64,000 bases of DNA from Cunninghamella blakesleeana (lineage: Eukaryota; Mucoromycota; Mucoromycetes; Mucorales; Cunninghamellaceae), in contig JAFCIZ010000005.1 of NCBI GenBank assembly GCA_017871115.1, positions 1 through 64,000 on the forward strand, read 5' to 3'. This document shows positions 12,306-23,323 of this stretch, piece by piece. The number at the start of each line of letters is the position of its first letter. Position 1 is the first letter of the stretch. Both the position numbers and the translations under genes were made by a program. The notes below the pieces were generated by a model. It was not told the DNA's origin, did not search any database, and saw only the letters and a program-made list of their open reading frames with translations.

Positions 12306-13416
12306 GAGAAAAAAAAAAAGAGAAAAGAAAACTAGCGGAATTAAAAAATAAAATTTTTGAGGTCAATCTTTTATCTCTTTTGATCTAGGTACATAATTGT
12401 TTTTATCATTTTATTTTTATAATTGCTATTATGATACTTTAAACCATTAAAACACTATATTCAGTATTTTATTTTTACTTTTGCTTTTTTTTTTTCTTTT
12501 ATTTAAAATTTAAATATAAAACGTTAAGCATTCAGAAACGAAAATACTTGTTAAAAAAGATACAAGTGGAATTATAACTTTTAATGGTGATGGAGTTTTG
12601 GAATTATATTATCATTATTGATTTGAAACCAGGGCTATTGTTATTATATTATAAATAATCATTCTACAACAATGACAATAAATACTTGAAACAGTATAGA
12701 AATAAAAAAATAAAAACTACCAGTATGGGTATAATTATTTTTATTTTATCATAACATATGAACCAGTGACATGTATTTTAAAGTGTTTTTACCTTATATG
12801 ATTCCTTGATGCTTTTTTATTATTAATAAAACCAAAAATAATCAAACAGAAAATAAAAAATAATAACAGAAATAAAAACAATATTACATGATAAAACTAA
12901 AATAATAAAGAAAACTGTAACTTGTAATAGTTTTCTTTTTCTTGAATCAATAAAGGAGCTTTAAAGGATAACTTTATACCGATTTTTAATAAACTTTGTG
13001 ATTTATTAATAATAACAATAATAATAATAATAAATGAAGCCAGTAAAATAAAGAGAAAAAAAAAAACCAATAGGTTTTTATTAAAAAAAAAAATTAGATC
13101 GAAAAAAGCGGCTCAAATGGAGTTTAATTATTCTTTTCTCTCTTTGTTGTGATCTTTAAAAGGTTAAAAAATATTTTAACATATATAGAAATTAGAATTC
13201 GTCTCCGATAAAGTTACACAATGCTATGGTAAGAAAATCTATAAAAATTCCCCTCCTCCTTTTTTTTTCTCTCACTCTTTTTTCTTTCTTTTTTTAAAAA
13301 TATAAAAAAAATATAATAATTATTTCATTACCTTTTTTTATTTTTATTTAATATATAAAATCTCACCACTGACTTCCTTAATATCTTTATTATTTATACC
13401 CAAAAAGCATCATATT
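12247..13416. other. Divergent promoter region of BST1 and YCK-type kinase
   Basis: 1.17 kb between two genes transcribed outward. It holds an A run at 12274-12301 just upstream of BST1, AT-rich filler, an AATA/AAT microsatellite near 13008-13035, and a pyrimidine-rich block CCCCTCCTCC followed by T/C runs at 13250-13290 about 125 bp before the kinase ATG. No gene seen. Confidence 0.6.
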
Positions 13417-14639
13417 ATGCCTTCTCGTCGACAATCACTCGATGCAACTTCTTCTTCAGTTAATATAGTTGGTGTTCATTATAAAATAGGTAGAAAAATA
13501 GGTGAAGGTTCTTTTGGTACCATTTATCAAGGTAATCAAAGATAAAGTAAAAGAATGGCAACAAAAGAGAAAAAGAATAAAAGATAAAATACTTCTTTTG
13601 CTAAATGAAATTGTGTATATCTATTTAAACAAGTATATAAAAATAAAAATAATAAAAAAAGGGCGCGTGATTTTTTATAAAAAAAGGAAATAAGGTCTTT
13701 GTATTTATTCATGAGAAATAAACAAATGTATATATTTATATATAACAATGAATCATTCTATTTTAACAATCAAATCTTTATTTTATATATTTATATATTT
13801 ATTTTATACTTCATATCTATAGGGATCAATTTATTAAATAATCAACCAGTAGCAGTAAAATTTGAGCCAAGAAAAGCTGATGCGCCACAATTAAGAGATG
13901 AATATCGTTCCTATAAGATATTGGCTGGTAGTGTCGGGATTCCTTATGCACATTATTTCGGTCAAGAAGGTATTCACAATGTTCTTGTAATTGATTTATT
14001 GGGCCCAAGTTTGGAAGACTTGTTTGATTCTTGTCATAGAAAATTCTCTGTTAAAACTGTAGCTATGTTGGCAAAAGAAATGGTAATATATATATATATA
14101 TACTCATTAATTTTTGTTGTTATTTATATTTTTTTATTTGTATTATATACTTTAGATATCAAGAGTAGAATGTGTGCATGAACATAATCTTGTTTACCGT
14201 GATATTAAACCTGATAATTTTTTAATGGGACGTGCAGGAAAGGATAACCATGTATATATGATTGATTTTGGTATGGCTAAACATTATAGAGATCCAAAAA
14301 CAAAACAGCACATCCCTTATCGTGAGAGAAAAAGTTTATCTGGCACTGCTCGTTATATGAGTATCAATACTCATCTTGGAAGAGAACAATCAAGAAGAGA
14401 TGATCTGGAATCGCTTGGTCATGTTTTTATGTATTTTTTAAGAGGTTCTTTACCTTGGCAAGGCTTAAGAGCAAACACAAATAAACAAAAATATGAAAAA
14501 ATTGGCGAAAAGAAACAATCTACTAGTATTAAAGATTTATGTGAAGGATACCCTAATGGTAAAGTAGCATATTATGATATATATATATATATAATATTAT
14601 TTATTTATGTAACCTATCATACGCATTATTTAACTCTCC

Positions 14640-14687
<48 letters not shown>

Positions 14688-15289
14688 ATATAAACAATAT
14701 AGAGTTTGCTATTTATTTACAATATGTAAGGAAGCTTGGATTTGATGAAACGCCCGATTATGACTTTTTGCGTGATTTATTCAATAAAGTACTTCGAGAG
14801 GAAGGAGGTGATGATGGTGTATACGATTGGATGCAAAAAAATGAAATAAAAGTAGAGGTAAGTATATAAATTATTTCTTCTATTTCATTTATTAATATAT
14901 TAATTTTTATATCTATTTTATTATTTTATTTACATTTATAATAGCCTCAGCAAACAACACAGCCATACATACCAAATGAATATCATCCTCCACAAAATCA
15001 ATCATTAACAAACAATAATAATAATAACAATAAAGAAGATCGAACTAATATAACAGATAATGGAAATAGAATAAATGATCAACAACAACAACAACAAGAT
15101 ACATATTATCAATCTATTGTTATGAATTCAACATTATCTCATCAAAGAAGGTTATCTGGCCAGCGCAAAAAACATAAAAAATGGAAAAAGTTTTGGCACA
15201 ATGTAAAATATGTAGTAACATTAGGTGGTTGTAGAGGTTGCCAATTTAAAGGTTTTTGTTGTACATGTCATTGCGAATGTGGTCCATAA
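13417..15289 (+). CDS. YCK: Casein kinase I, Yck1/2 type, with Cys-rich tail
   Basis: Exons 13417-13531, 13823-14082, 14156-14558, 14703-14857 and 14945-15289 join to 425 residues. Kinase domain starts at [17 protein letters not shown]; Lys51 (VAVKFEP), Asp141 (YRDIKPDN) and Asp162 ([12 protein letters not shown]) are the catalytic residues, with the CK1 signatures GPSLEDLFD and [37 protein letters not shown] is also typical. Wording around LLNNQ and RDEYRSYK matches plasma-membrane Yck kinases, which act in nutrient sensing and endocytosis. The tail after the kinase is Q/N-rich, then basic ([10 protein letters not shown]), then has seven Cys in the last ~20 residues, likely palmitoylation sites in place of yeast Yck's terminal CC. 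The third intron holds a ~40-base T run. Confidence 0.95.
14644..14686 (+). repeat. Poly-T run inside a kinase intron
   Basis: About 43 uninterrupted T in the third intron of the casein kinase gene, ending 15 bases before the AG acceptor at 14701-14702, so it doubles as an unusually long polypyrimidine tract. Confidence 0.9.
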
Positions 15290-15971
15290 TGTAACAAGTG
15301 TTTTTCTTTCTTTGAAAAAAAAAACAAGGACCTTTGTTTATTATTATTATTATTATTATTATTTACAAGCTTTAATGCCTATTATTTATTTATATATATA
15401 ATATATATCATCTATTTATTTATTATTTTTTTATTGTTTATTGCTAATGCTAATGTATATCCTAATATTTTTTATTTTTCTTATTTTTTCATCCATGAAC
15501 AGCGTTATCATAATTTATATTAGTTATTAACTATATTTTACATTTTTCCTTAATCACTTTTTTAATAAATCTATAATCCTATTAATTTATAAATTAAAAG
15601 CAATTTTTACGCTGATAAAAATAAAATAAAATATACTCCTTTAAGAATAAAAATGAAATCCATACATTTAATATCAATTGTTGGTGCAAGAACTAAAATA
15701 TTTATTTACCTAGTTGATAGATGTAGCTCTACAATTTTTTAATAAATAAATAATCCTTTCTGTTTTAAAAAAAACACCTTAATTTTGATAGTAGATTCAA
15801 ACTTTAAGTGCTCCTATTATCACATGTATAATATACTTCATTATATTTTCGAAAAGTATTCATTTCCATTAAAAAAAAAAAAACAAACCACATACATCTT
15901 CAAAAAAAAAAAAAGTGTTGTGAAACATAAATAATTCATTTATTTATTTCATATGTCAAAAAAATAATAAT
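15290..15971. other. Convergent 3' flanks of kinase and DUG1 genes
   Basis: 682 bp between two convergent stop codons. It contains a TTA microsatellite (15338-15363), TA-rich sequence and several A runs. Nothing gene-like is visible. Confidence 0.6.
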
Positions 15972-17007
15972 TTATAAATCGACCTTGGCAACTTCATGTA
16001 AATAAACACCTAATAATTTAGTACCTAAAATATAATTAGATTTATCTAACTTTTCGTTAATAGAGTGAGCACCCTAAAAAAAAAGAAAAAAAAAAAAAGA
16101 AAAGATAAATATACAAACAGTCCATACTACCATCACCATACAATTGAGGATCTTTTTTATTTATTCATATAATAAAATAAAACTTACATCATCACCACGT
16201 CCCATTGGTAATAATAAAACATTCTTTTTAAGGGCATCTTGGAAACATAATGTAACGGGAATAGAACCACCTTCTCTAGTTAAGTCAGGTTTTACATTAT
16301 ATACGGTTTCAACAGCTTTAGCAGCGGCAACTATTTAGAGTAGAAATAAATGGTGATAATAATAATAATAAAGTTGAGTTCCTATCACTCTTTTCAAATA
16401 TTTATATATATATAGCAGTTTTTATTTTTCATATATATATTTATTTCTTACCAAAGTTAGGGTGATTAGGGCTAGAAATCCAATGATTACCATCGTGAGA
16501 GCATTCAATCTTTAAAGTATTCTTACTGCCGAGCTTGTTAAATTCTTCGGTAACATAGTTCTTTACTAATTCTGTTAATTTTTTAGGTTCAATATCAGGA
16601 ACTGTACGAATAGAGAATTTACCAATAACCTAATTTAATAAAAAAAATTATAATAAAAAAATTATATTAAATAGAATGAATATAATCTTATATTAAACTA
16701 TACTCTCTTAAACTAATTTTGCTCTTTTTATTTATATATTTTTATGATTTACCTTGCTACTGATAACAGTTTTATCACCAGGTTGATGGAATGCACCTTC
16801 AACACCATGAATAGATAAAGATGGGTATCTCCAACGGTGTTGTAATGTTTTCTTAGCGTCAGCATGAATGTTTGTTTTGTTACCAACAGCAGCATGAAGA
16901 TCATCAAGAGAGAAATCTAATGTATCATAAGTAGCATCTTCTTCATCTATATTTTTTAAATAGAAAATTAAAATAAAAAAACTCATGTTAATACATATTT
17001 TTTTTTC

Positions 17008-17040
<33 letters not shown>

Positions 17041-18248
17041 GTTTATATACCTGTTAATGGGCGAACTTGATCATAAACACCAGGAATAAGGATTTTACCA
17101 TCGGGTTGAACAAGTTTGCTTAATACTGAAACGAGATCAGTCATAGGTTCATGGATGGTACCACCGAATACACCAGAGTGTAAATCAGCAGCTAAAATCG
17201 CAAAAGAAAAAAAAGAAAAAAAAAACGATAAATATATATATCACCTGATTTCGTACTATACACTAAAAAAAGCCCTTTTTTTTTCTCATATATCCTATTA
17301 TATATTTATATTTATTTTATTTTTATTTTACCAGGTCCTTGTACAGTTAAATGGAAATAACTAACACCTCTTAAACCATAAGTTAAAACAGGTTTTCTTG
17401 TACCCAACCAATAATTATCAGAAATACAAATAGCATCAACACCTTTAAAGTATTTATCAGCTTCAGCATTGATTAAATCTTCTAAACCTTCAGAACCAGA
17501 TTCTTCCATACCTTCTAAACAGAACTTAAGATTCACTGGTAATTCAATACCTAATTTTTGATGTGTTTCAATAGCATTAATCCATCCAAGGAGAGGTCCT
17601 TTATCATCTGTTGAACCTCTACCAACTAATTGGTCCTTTTCATTTTCTACCAAGGTGAATGGGTCAGTATTCCAACCATCTTCAAGAAGAGCCTATTCGT
17701 AGTATATATATAAAGAATGAAAAGGAAAAAGTTAAAAAAAACTCATACCTTTTTTTTTTTTTTTTTTTTTGTAATATAAAAAAAACCATAACTATTACTT
17801 ACAGGTTGGACATCATAATGACAATAAAGAAGAATAGTCTTTTTGGAAGGATCAGTTCCAAGAGTAGCTAAAATAGCAGGAGGAAGGTCAAGTAATTGAC
17901 CAGTACCTTGCCAATCTTGTTTACCAAGGTCACGCGTTTCAACGTCAGCACCTAAAGCTTTAAGTTCTTCTACTAAATATTCAGCCATACGAATAACATC
18001 TTTACGATGAGCTGGATCACCACTTACACTAATATATATACATATTTTCAGATAAGATTTATATAGTTTAGAGATTGATCATATACGCGTTTAATTTATT
18101 CCTCTTTTCCATATTTTATAAACCATTTATATATATATATATATATATATATTTACCTTGGAATAGCAACTGCTTTACGAAGTCTTTCAATGAAGTGACG
18201 TTCATTGTTGTCAACTTCAGCCATATATCTTTCAATATCAGTAGACAT
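15972..18248 (-). CDS. DUG1: Cys-Gly metallodipeptidase (DUG1/CNDP2 family, M20)
   Basis: Eight exons: 18248-18157, 18028-17803, 17692-17332, 17191-17051, 16946-16753, 16629-16452, 16330-16188, 16073-15972, joined to 478 residues, the family length. The enzyme is a cytosolic di-metal peptidase that splits Cys-Gly and other dipeptides in glutathione turnover. Metal ligands and catalytic residues are all present: His101 in YCHYDVQP, bridging Asp135 in [10 protein letters not shown], Glu169/Glu170 in [10 protein letters not shown], Asp198 in ISDNYWLG, and His448 in GAHSINE of the last exon. The lid domain has HSGVFGG and the dimer-contact [11 protein letters not shown]. Every join restores family sequence (for example LTVQGPG-AADLHSG). 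The start [12 protein letters not shown] follows a purine-rich plus-strand tract at 18275-18312. Confidence 0.95.
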
Positions 18249-19181
18249 GATAAAAATTAATAATAAATATAATAAAGTGAAGAAGAAAAAGAAGAAAAAG
18301 AAAGAAAAAAAAATTGAAATTATATAAAAAAATTTTAGCAGAAAAATAAAAATTTCCCAGGGTAGGTACCAACTGAGTTTTTACTTTCCATATATAGATT
18401 GAATTTCCTTTTATTTTTAATTTTTTTACCAAATGATGAAATATGCTAATAAAACCCTCTTGTACATATTATAACTATTAATTACTTTTGGTGTATATAA
18501 TAATAATAAAAAAGAATTGTAAGAATAACTGCATGCAAAAATGAAGAAATAAAAAAGAAATCGTGCCCATATTAAAAAAATAAAAGATGATGATGCACAT
18601 ATTTTTTTTTGCAAAAAAGTGATTATATAATCATACTATTTTCCAGGCCTTCGGGTGATAAAAGAATAATTGAATATATTAAGCAATTTTTTTTACAATG
18701 TCATTCTCAAGGCACACCATGATTTTAAATTTATTCTTATCTCTGTGTTTACACTTACATGATAATATAATGAAAATTAAAATGATTAAATAGCATAATA
18801 ATAATAACAATAGGCGTGTACTCTAAATATAAACATTCATTAATCTTATAAACCTAAGAGATATGCTATTTTAAAGAATCAGTAATATAGCCTTTTTTTT
18901 TTTTAATACAAAAACAATATTTGTAGTATTTATTCAAATTAATTAATATATATTAAAAGTAAACAAAGATACAATAACTCTTTTTTTTTTTTTTTTTTTT
19001 TTGTAGTAAAATATTTATATACGTACGTATAAATATATTAAACTATTTAGTATTTTTTTTTTCCTTTTTTTACAATACTTTTTTCCTCGAGTATAAAATA
19101 AAACTAGTATAAAAAAAATACCTTTAAAGAATAGGTAGAGGAGAAAAAAGAGAGCAGCTATTTTTTTTAACAATTACATAA
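18249..19181. other. Intergenic: DUG1 promoter and PhoD-like 3' flank
   Basis: 933 bp. The GA-rich tract 18275-18312 lies at the DUG1 promoter. The rest is AT-rich with T runs at 18981-19002 and others. Small minus-strand frames (18238-18432, 18426-18614) are Phe/Ile-rich homopolymer products and not supported. Confidence 0.6.
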
Positions 19182-22100
19182 TTATTGATGGTGAGTAGGA
19201 AGTACAAATCCTCCTACACTACCTTGATGTTGAAAAGCATTTCCAGAATGAGGATGACCATAACCATTATTAGCTTCTAATAAATGGTGTTTAGTTTGTG
19301 AATGTAGATGGTAACCTGCTTGACCAAATATTAATTTGGGAACTGCTACTAAATAACCTCTTGTTCCTTTTTTACCAACTTCCTTTTCAGCTTGGATCCA
19401 GAAATGAACTTCTCCAGTATTTTCATCATAATAACCAGCACAATAGTTTCTGCATCCCATCAATTTTTTGTTTTGTCTCTATAAATATATAAATATAATT
19501 ATTATTATTTTTTTTAAAAAAAATAAAAAAATATTAATATAATCATTGTTTATGTCTCAATTCCTCTCTTCATTTTTCTGCTTTTTTTTTTTAAAAGATT
19601 ATTTCTATATATATAGTTACTACTATTATATAACTTACAGTATTTCCATTTGGCGATTGTTTAAATAATGTATACATCTTTTCTTCAATATTTCCATTAA
19701 ATGTAATATAGGATGAATTTTGATTTAAAATAGTTAATAGAGCTTGTGGTGGAGGGCTATTGAAATCGCGAAATATATATTAATATTTAGTTATTATTAT
19801 AGCATAATAATCTTTTTTTTTTTTAGTTCTTCCATATATTGAATTCAACTCTGATATACTTACACATTAACAATAGCACTAGAAACGATTTGTACCATTA
19901 AATAAGGATCAGCCATTTCCTTTTCTTTCATATCTTTTGAGTATAAACGTCCGGTCGCACAACAATGCACGTCTCCACCCAGAAATGATACACGAATAGA
20001 TCTTTGGCGAGCAAATTGTTGTAACCATTCGATAAGTTTTTTTCTTTCTACAAGATGGTTTCCAGCAGTCCAATCTATATATAGTAATATATATATGTAT
20101 ATATTGAATTCAAATGTACGTTATATCTTTTATTTTTATATTTTAGAAAAAATAAATGAATTAAAACTTACGATCATTCATATCATCCAATAATTCAGGA
20201 TCACCGTTCCATTTATTCAAAGAATTACCAATAATATCACCAAGAGCACCCGTCTTTCCAACTATACATATTATTATTATTTTGAAAAAAAAAAAAATCA
20301 CCCGTCAATATCTGTCAAGTTCCATAATAATTATAAAAACAATGAATTTCATATTACCTAAAGTATGAAGATTTAAACCTTGTGCTGAATCCATAGCCTT
20401 TTCAAATGCTGTTAATCTTGGGTACAAAAGAGGAACCTTTTTTTAATATAAATAAATAAATAAATAAATAAATAAATATGTAGTCGATCATATATATATA
20501 TAACAAAACTTACACCAGTGACAATAAATAAATGCTTCACAGTATTAGGTAAACGAGAATGGATTGCATTAAATATAATATCATAAGTTTGAGGTTGAAT
20601 AACATCATGTTTAGTACGTTCTCCACGGCAATCCATTTGAACGATACCAATATCAGGACCAATAGTTGTAATAATACTGTTGCTTGATGGTTTAGAACCA
20701 CGAATCATACCATGCTCTTGCGCTAATTCCATAGTAGTGTGATGTTGGAAAAGGTAATAAAATCGACATGCATTTTCAAATAAAACTATTTATAAATAAT
20801 ATAATTACATATATATCGATTAATATCTTATAATAATTATGCTTATTACTTTATACTATTATAATGATGTATATATTGCGTACCTGTAAAACAATGTGAT
20901 GTTTGTAAAGTGTTGTCATAACTACCATATCCATCAATGATATCCTTTTTTTAATAAGAAAAAAAAATATATAAACATAAATATAAGCAAAAGTTTTAAT
21001 ATATAAGCAAAATAAAGTTTATCTTTTTTTTATTTTCTCTTTCTTACGTGATCATCCCACATATTAATAGAAGGAATAGAGGCAAAAGCTTTAGCAACCC
21101 AAGGGTTTTGTTTTCTATAAAAAATATAAATATAAACAAGTTTAGAGATATAGATAAATATATGGGCCATTCTCTCTCTCTTTTTTAAATGTAATAATAA
21201 TCCATATCGTGAATAAATAGACTATTATCATTATTTCTTTTTCTTTTTTTAATTACTATCCTTTATTTTTCTACTCTCTTTTTTATTTTTATTCATCTTA
21301 CCCAAAATTTTCCACATAATTATAAAAATAAAATCTTTCAAAACCATCAATCATTTCTGGTGAAAGAGTCATGGCCACACGTTTTACAGCATCTTTTTCA
21401 TCGTTCCAAGGTTTCATAAAATCTTCTTTAATGACTTTATCTTGGTACAATTGATCACCACCACCGATTAAAACATGGAAAGGCATGACATCATGACGAT
21501 CTAAAACATCTTGCCAAAGAGGATGATTCATACCACCAAATTTATCCTTTACATCTTGAGGAATATCAGAATACCCATTACAGGAATAAAACATGAATCG
21601 CATAGTATTTTGGATAGCGGGTAAATGGAAAGTAAAAGAAGCATCGTTGCCAAGAGAGGCAGCAGTATAATTTACCTGTTGTGGTTCTGTAAGTAAAGGC
21701 AAGTTCAATTCATATCTCCAGAAATGATATTGTCTTCGATAAGTATCTAATCTCTCCGCGTGGATATCAAAGGTTTGAGTATTATTTTTGGATTTTAATT
21801 CAATGCGTAAAGGTGCAGCACGATGTTCATTCGAAACGATTAAACAAGACCCTTTCCAAAGACGTCGACGGTAATCGGTATCAATATAACGTAATAAAGG
21901 ACCACACACTACTTCGGTAGGACCATTTTGAGAACCAAAGACACGATCCTTAATATCGTGAAAATGAGGTCGGTGAATAGTATGGCCACCTATAGAAAAT
22001 CCACCTTGCCCTTCTGGTCGATAAGATTGTTGTTGTTGATGATGATGATGATGTTGTGGATAGTGTTGTTGTTGTTGGGCACCACTAATATTCATTTGGT

Positions 22101-22188
22101 TTAGATTTAACTCATTAGCTGAAGGATAATTTTGGTTAGGCGGATTATAACCTTGAGGAGGAGGGTAACCAGATTGATAAGGATCCAT
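19182..22188 (-). CDS. PhoD-like metallophosphatase, 9 exons
   Basis: Exons 22188-21302, 21114-21048, 20944-20884, 20785-20514, 20436-20358, 20261-20172, 20074-19864, 19756-19639 and 19478-19182 join to 693 residues. The N-terminal ~60 residues are Pro/Gln/His-rich (PPPQGYNPP, then His and Gln runs). The rest matches the PhoD-like phosphatase domain: RFMFYSCNGYSD, LIGGGDQLYQD, INMWDDHDIIDGYGSYD and FLGGDVHCCATGR supply the expected metal-binding Asp/His set. IVSSAIVNVPPP then follows, and a His-rich C-terminus. No signal peptide, so probably intracellular. Bacterial PhoD is a phosphodiesterase/alkaline phosphatase; the fungal substrate is not known. All nine joins keep frame and several rebuild motifs (WDDH-DIID). 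Confidence 0.9.
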
Positions 22189-23323
22189 TTTATTTATATA
22201 CTAAAAAGTAAAGGTAATAATAATATAATAATAATAATATAGTATTTATACGATAGCAATATAAATTGATATTTTTTTAGTGAAAAAGTAAAAGAGAGAG
22301 GAAAAAAGGAAAAAGGAAAAAATCGTGTGTATATAAATTTAAAAAAAAAATTCTGTGCCTTTATGAAAGAAAAATTTAATCCCCGTAACTTTTATTTCTT
22401 TTAGCGGCAAAATTGAAAGAATATATATACCTTGATTAAAATACTCTATGTTTGAAAAGAAGATTAATAAAACCAATATATAATAATTAAAATATATAAT
22501 TAAGCAATAATAATAGTAATTGAAAAAAGTAAAAGCAAAGTGATATCATGGATCATTTATCACATATGAATAAACACAAAAAATAACTCATGACTCTCTA
22601 TATAAAAAAAATGGGTTTCACAACTTTTCTGCTAAGTAACCTTTTTGTAACCTATTCTATATTTAGGTAATTAAACCAAATAATTATTAGTTTTCATAAA
22701 AGTTTTGATCAAATCAAATAATAATGAAGCCTCAATTAATGAAAAAAAAAATAGGATCCGGGGGTGGCTCTTCCTCAAATTTTAAGCTTTTGTTACCTTT
22801 TTTTTTTTTTTAAATATAAAAAAATATAGATAATAAGTAGCTTAATGGTACACCTTTCATTTCTTTTTTTTAAATATATATATATATATGTATATTTGTT
22901 ATAAAGGAAATGATGTTGCCCTTTTCCTTCTGCACGTTTCCTAATAATATGCTAAGCTGCTATCTTCTTGAAAATTACCAATTCACATATAAATATTATT
23001 CTATAATAATGGCCCAATTCTGAGAACCTTTTTTTTTTTTTAACTCAACCATGTCCTACACTTTTTTTTTTAAAAAAAAAAAAACTGTAATGTGTATTAA
23101 AATTATTCATTTATATATATATTGAAACTGTGATTATATTTACTTGTTTATTTTTTATATCATGATCTTATAGATCCTATATCATTTTCATTTTTCTTTC
23201 AATGTACTTAATGTCAACACTAGTTTATTTACTTTATTTAAACAATATAATATATATATATATATATAATAAAAATGTGGGGAATCATATAATATATAGA
23301 GTAAAAAAAAAAAAAAAATCTAA
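22189..23323. other. Intergenic: PhoD-like promoter, LRR gene 3' flank
   Basis: 1.13 kb. The GA-rich tract 22277-22320 (pyrimidine on the coding strand) lies upstream of the phosphatase ATG. TA microsatellites occur at 22876-22890 and 23250-23268; short T/A hairpin-like runs at 23060-23084. A locally GC-richer patch GGATCCGGGGGTGGC is at about 22755. No gene seen. Confidence 0.6.

Noticed and set aside
12206..12388. Plus-strand Lys-rich frame
   Set aside because: Product of an A run, overlapping the start of BST1 on the other strand.
13502..13748. Frames on both strands after the first kinase exon
   Set aside because: They lie in the first intron of the casein kinase gene; the kinase join explains the region.
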